Part shown: one piece after another, positions 8,038 through 9,376 of the stretch
How positions within the stretch are numbered: position 1 is the first letter of the stretch
Layout of the letters: each line of letters begins with the position of its first letter
Source of the DNA: Caldifarciminota bacterium
Lineage (GTDB): Bacteria; WOR-3; Hydrothermia; WGAB01
NCBI GenBank assembly: GCA_015489295.1
Contig: WGAB01000243.1
Span: 1 to 9,376, forward strand
DNA length: 9,376 nucleotides
Reading direction: 5' to 3'
The notes under the pieces: generated by a model
Seen by the model: only the letters and a program-made list of their open reading frames with translations
What the model was told of the DNA's origin: nothing
Databases searched by the model: none
Made by a program: the position numbers and the translations under genes

Positions 8038-9376
8038 GTGCGGTATCAAAAACTATGGATCAGCGCCCTTTTTGTATGGAGCAGTCTCCTTTGGGCCAGC
8101 CCCAAGTTTGGAGAACCCGTTTCTTTCCCCCCACCAGAGGAGGCCCCTGGCCTCCAATACTTCGGCGGGCCCGATGCCGATGGTTGGTACTACATGGATT
8201 CCCGGGAGCCCGACGGCCCGAATTTTCAGTACCTTTGGATCAGCACCCCCACGGAGATTACCGGTGACGACGAAGGCGCCTGGCTGCCCCTGCCCTTCGC
8301 CTTTTCCTACCGCGGCCAAACCTACGACAGCGTCTTCGTATGTACCAACGGCTTCATCTCCTTCACCTCCGCGTCCACCAGTCCCCACAACACCTCGCTG
8401 CCCAATCCCTCGGCCCCCAATGATGCCATCTACGTGTACTGGGACGATCTGGTGGTGGAACCTGGTTTTTCGGCCATTGATACCGGAACCGTGGGCGTGG
8501 CACCCCACCGTCGCTTTGTGATCCGCTGGTATCGCCCCAAACACTACCCGGATTACTATCGGGTGGCCGACTTTCAGGTAGTGCTTTACGAAACTGGCGA
8601 AAAGGTGCTCATTAACATCAAGCAAGCCAGGTTCGATTTGCCTGCCTTTGATAACGGCGCCTCGGCCACCATCGGTATCGAGAACGCCGACGGTACCGTC
8701 GGTCTCCTTTATTCCTACAATGACACCACCCGGGTGGAGGACTACCTGGCCATCCTGTTTTACCGGCCCGACAGCGTGTTCAATGTGGCACCCGTGGCCC
8801 TGGAAAACCCCTCCGACAACCAGCCCACCGGCATTGCCACCACCCCCCGGGCCCGGGTGACCAATGTGGGCACCGAAACCGCCTCCTTTTACACGGTGCT
8901 CGCCCTATATCCCTTCGGCGCCAGCAGCCCGGTGTACCGCGACAGCACCTTTGTCAGCCACCTGGCTCCGGGCGATACCGTTTCTGTGACCTTTCCCGCC
9001 TGGACGCCGGGGGCCGCGGGTCGCTACCGGGCCCTGCTGTTCACCCGGCTGGTCAACGACGACCATCCCGAAAACGATACCCTGAACCAGGTGTTCGTGG
9101 CTGGCACCCCGGGCACCGACTTTCTGATACTGGACCTGACCCCCCTGCACACCGACGGCCGCCGGGTATACGAAGTTCTCCAGCTACAGGAGCATGCAGG
9201 CTGGTACACCCAGTCCATCGCCTACTTTGATTCCCTTTCGACCTACAGCACGGTGTGGTGCCTTCTGGGGGTGTTCCCCGATAAGCACATCCTCACGGTG
9301 TACCAGGCCGTGAAGCTTCGGAACTACCTCGAGGCTGGAGGCCGCCTGTTGCTCCAGAGCGGCGACGCCTTCGGCG
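8038..9376 (+). CDS. Secreted multi-domain beta-sandwich protein, 3' end beyond window
   Basis: The frame from GTG 8038 stays open to the right edge, giving at least 446 residues. Residues 1-20 form a signal peptide (MRYQKLWISALFVWSSLLWA, likely cut after A20). About 45-245 is a beta-rich domain with LPFAFSYRGQTYDSVFVCTNGFISF (84-109) and NDAIYVYWDDL (128-138), the pattern of nidogen-like (NIDO) extracellular domains. About 250-355 resembles a CARDB/Ig-like adhesion module (ARVTNVGTETASFYTVLALY, then LAPGDTVSVTF, ending NDDHPENDTLNQVFVAG). From 360 on an alpha/beta domain begins (DFLILDL, then a YSTVWCLLG strand and NYLEAGGRLLLQSGD), like glutamine-amidotransferase-fold modules seen in large surface proteins. 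The protein is expected outside the cell or on its surface. A C-terminal sorting or anchor domain would lie beyond the window. It has its own promoter and is divergent from the tRNA-regulator unit. Domain names are by pattern only; the biological role is unknown. Confidence 0.85.
   Translation, partial: MRYQKLWISALFVWSSLLWASPKFGEPVSFPPPEEAPGLQYFGGPDADGWYYMDSREPDGPNFQYLWISTPTEITGDDEGAWLPLPFAFSYRGQTYDSVFVCTNGFISFTSASTSPHNTSLPNPSAPNDAIYVYWDDLVVEPGFSAIDTGTVGVAPHRRFVIRWYRPKHYPDYYRVADFQVVLYETGEKVLINIKQARFDLPAFDNGASATIGIENADGTVGLLYSYNDTTRVEDYLAILFYRPDSVFNVAPVALENPSDNQPTGIATTPRARVTNVGTETASFYTVLALYPFGASSPVYRDSTFVSHLAPGDTVSVTFPAWTPGAAGRYRALLFTRLVNDDHPENDTLNQVFVAGTPGTDFLILDLTPLHTDGRRVYEVLQLQEHAGWYTQSIAYFDSLSTYSTVWCLLGVFPDKHILTVYQAVKLRNYLEAGGRLLLQSGDAFG

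Noticed and set aside
7790..8521. A 243-codon open frame on the + strand across the tRNA and into the secreted-protein gene
   Set aside because: Its start encodes the classic VGFEPT artefact from the antisense of a tRNA-Ser gene, and the rest is out of frame with the signal-peptide protein starting at 8038.

Overview
The window is a compact, G+C-rich bacterial chromosome segment. It probably comes from an uncultured diderm (Gram-negative-type) lineage. The evidence is a SurA-like exported foldase, a secreted multi-domain beta-sandwich protein, a complex I subunit and a queuosine-type tRNA transglycosylase. Charged, Glu/Arg/Lys-rich proteins and almost no intergenic DNA would fit a thermophile of a candidate phylum (FCB / WOR-3-like), but that placement is a guess. 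No phage, transposon, integrase or CRISPR array is visible.

Left half, + strand (1-4613): one tightly packed gene run, probably an operon that began upstream. In order: the last 20 codons of a membrane protein (possibly DGK1/dolichol-kinase-like); an exported TPR + SurA-N + parvulin protein; a small degenerate cold-shock-domain protein overlapping it by 32 bp; tgt, joined by an ATGA overlap; nuoF, 15 bp later; and a flavodoxin-fold NAD(P)H-dependent FMN reductase 2 bp after nuoF. The genes share no single pathway. They look like a housekeeping mix of envelope, RNA and redox functions, with two flavoproteins adjacent at the end.

Right half, - strand (7898 down to 4593): tRNA-Ser(GCU), then 33 bp later a 1060-residue regulator with an N-terminal AAA/STAND-type ATPase, a long helical (TPR-like) middle and a C-terminal SARP-type winged helix plus BTAD domain. 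The only convincing promoter lies upstream of the tRNA, so tRNA and regulator are probably made as one transcript. The regulator and the + strand operon converge tail-to-tail with a 21-bp overlap of their coding ends.

Right edge, + strand (8038-9376): a secreted protein starts divergently from the tRNA. It has a signal peptide, a nidogen-like beta-sandwich, a CARDB-like domain and the beginning of an alpha/beta domain, and it runs off the window. The 139-bp region between it and the tRNA carries two back-to-back sigma70-like promoters and a small palindrome.

The most unusual items are the tRNA-regulator transcription unit, the reversed domain order of the SARP-type regulator, the cold-shock domain that has lost key RNA-stacking aromatics, substitutions in the base pocket of Tgt, and a parvulin domain without its two usual histidines.
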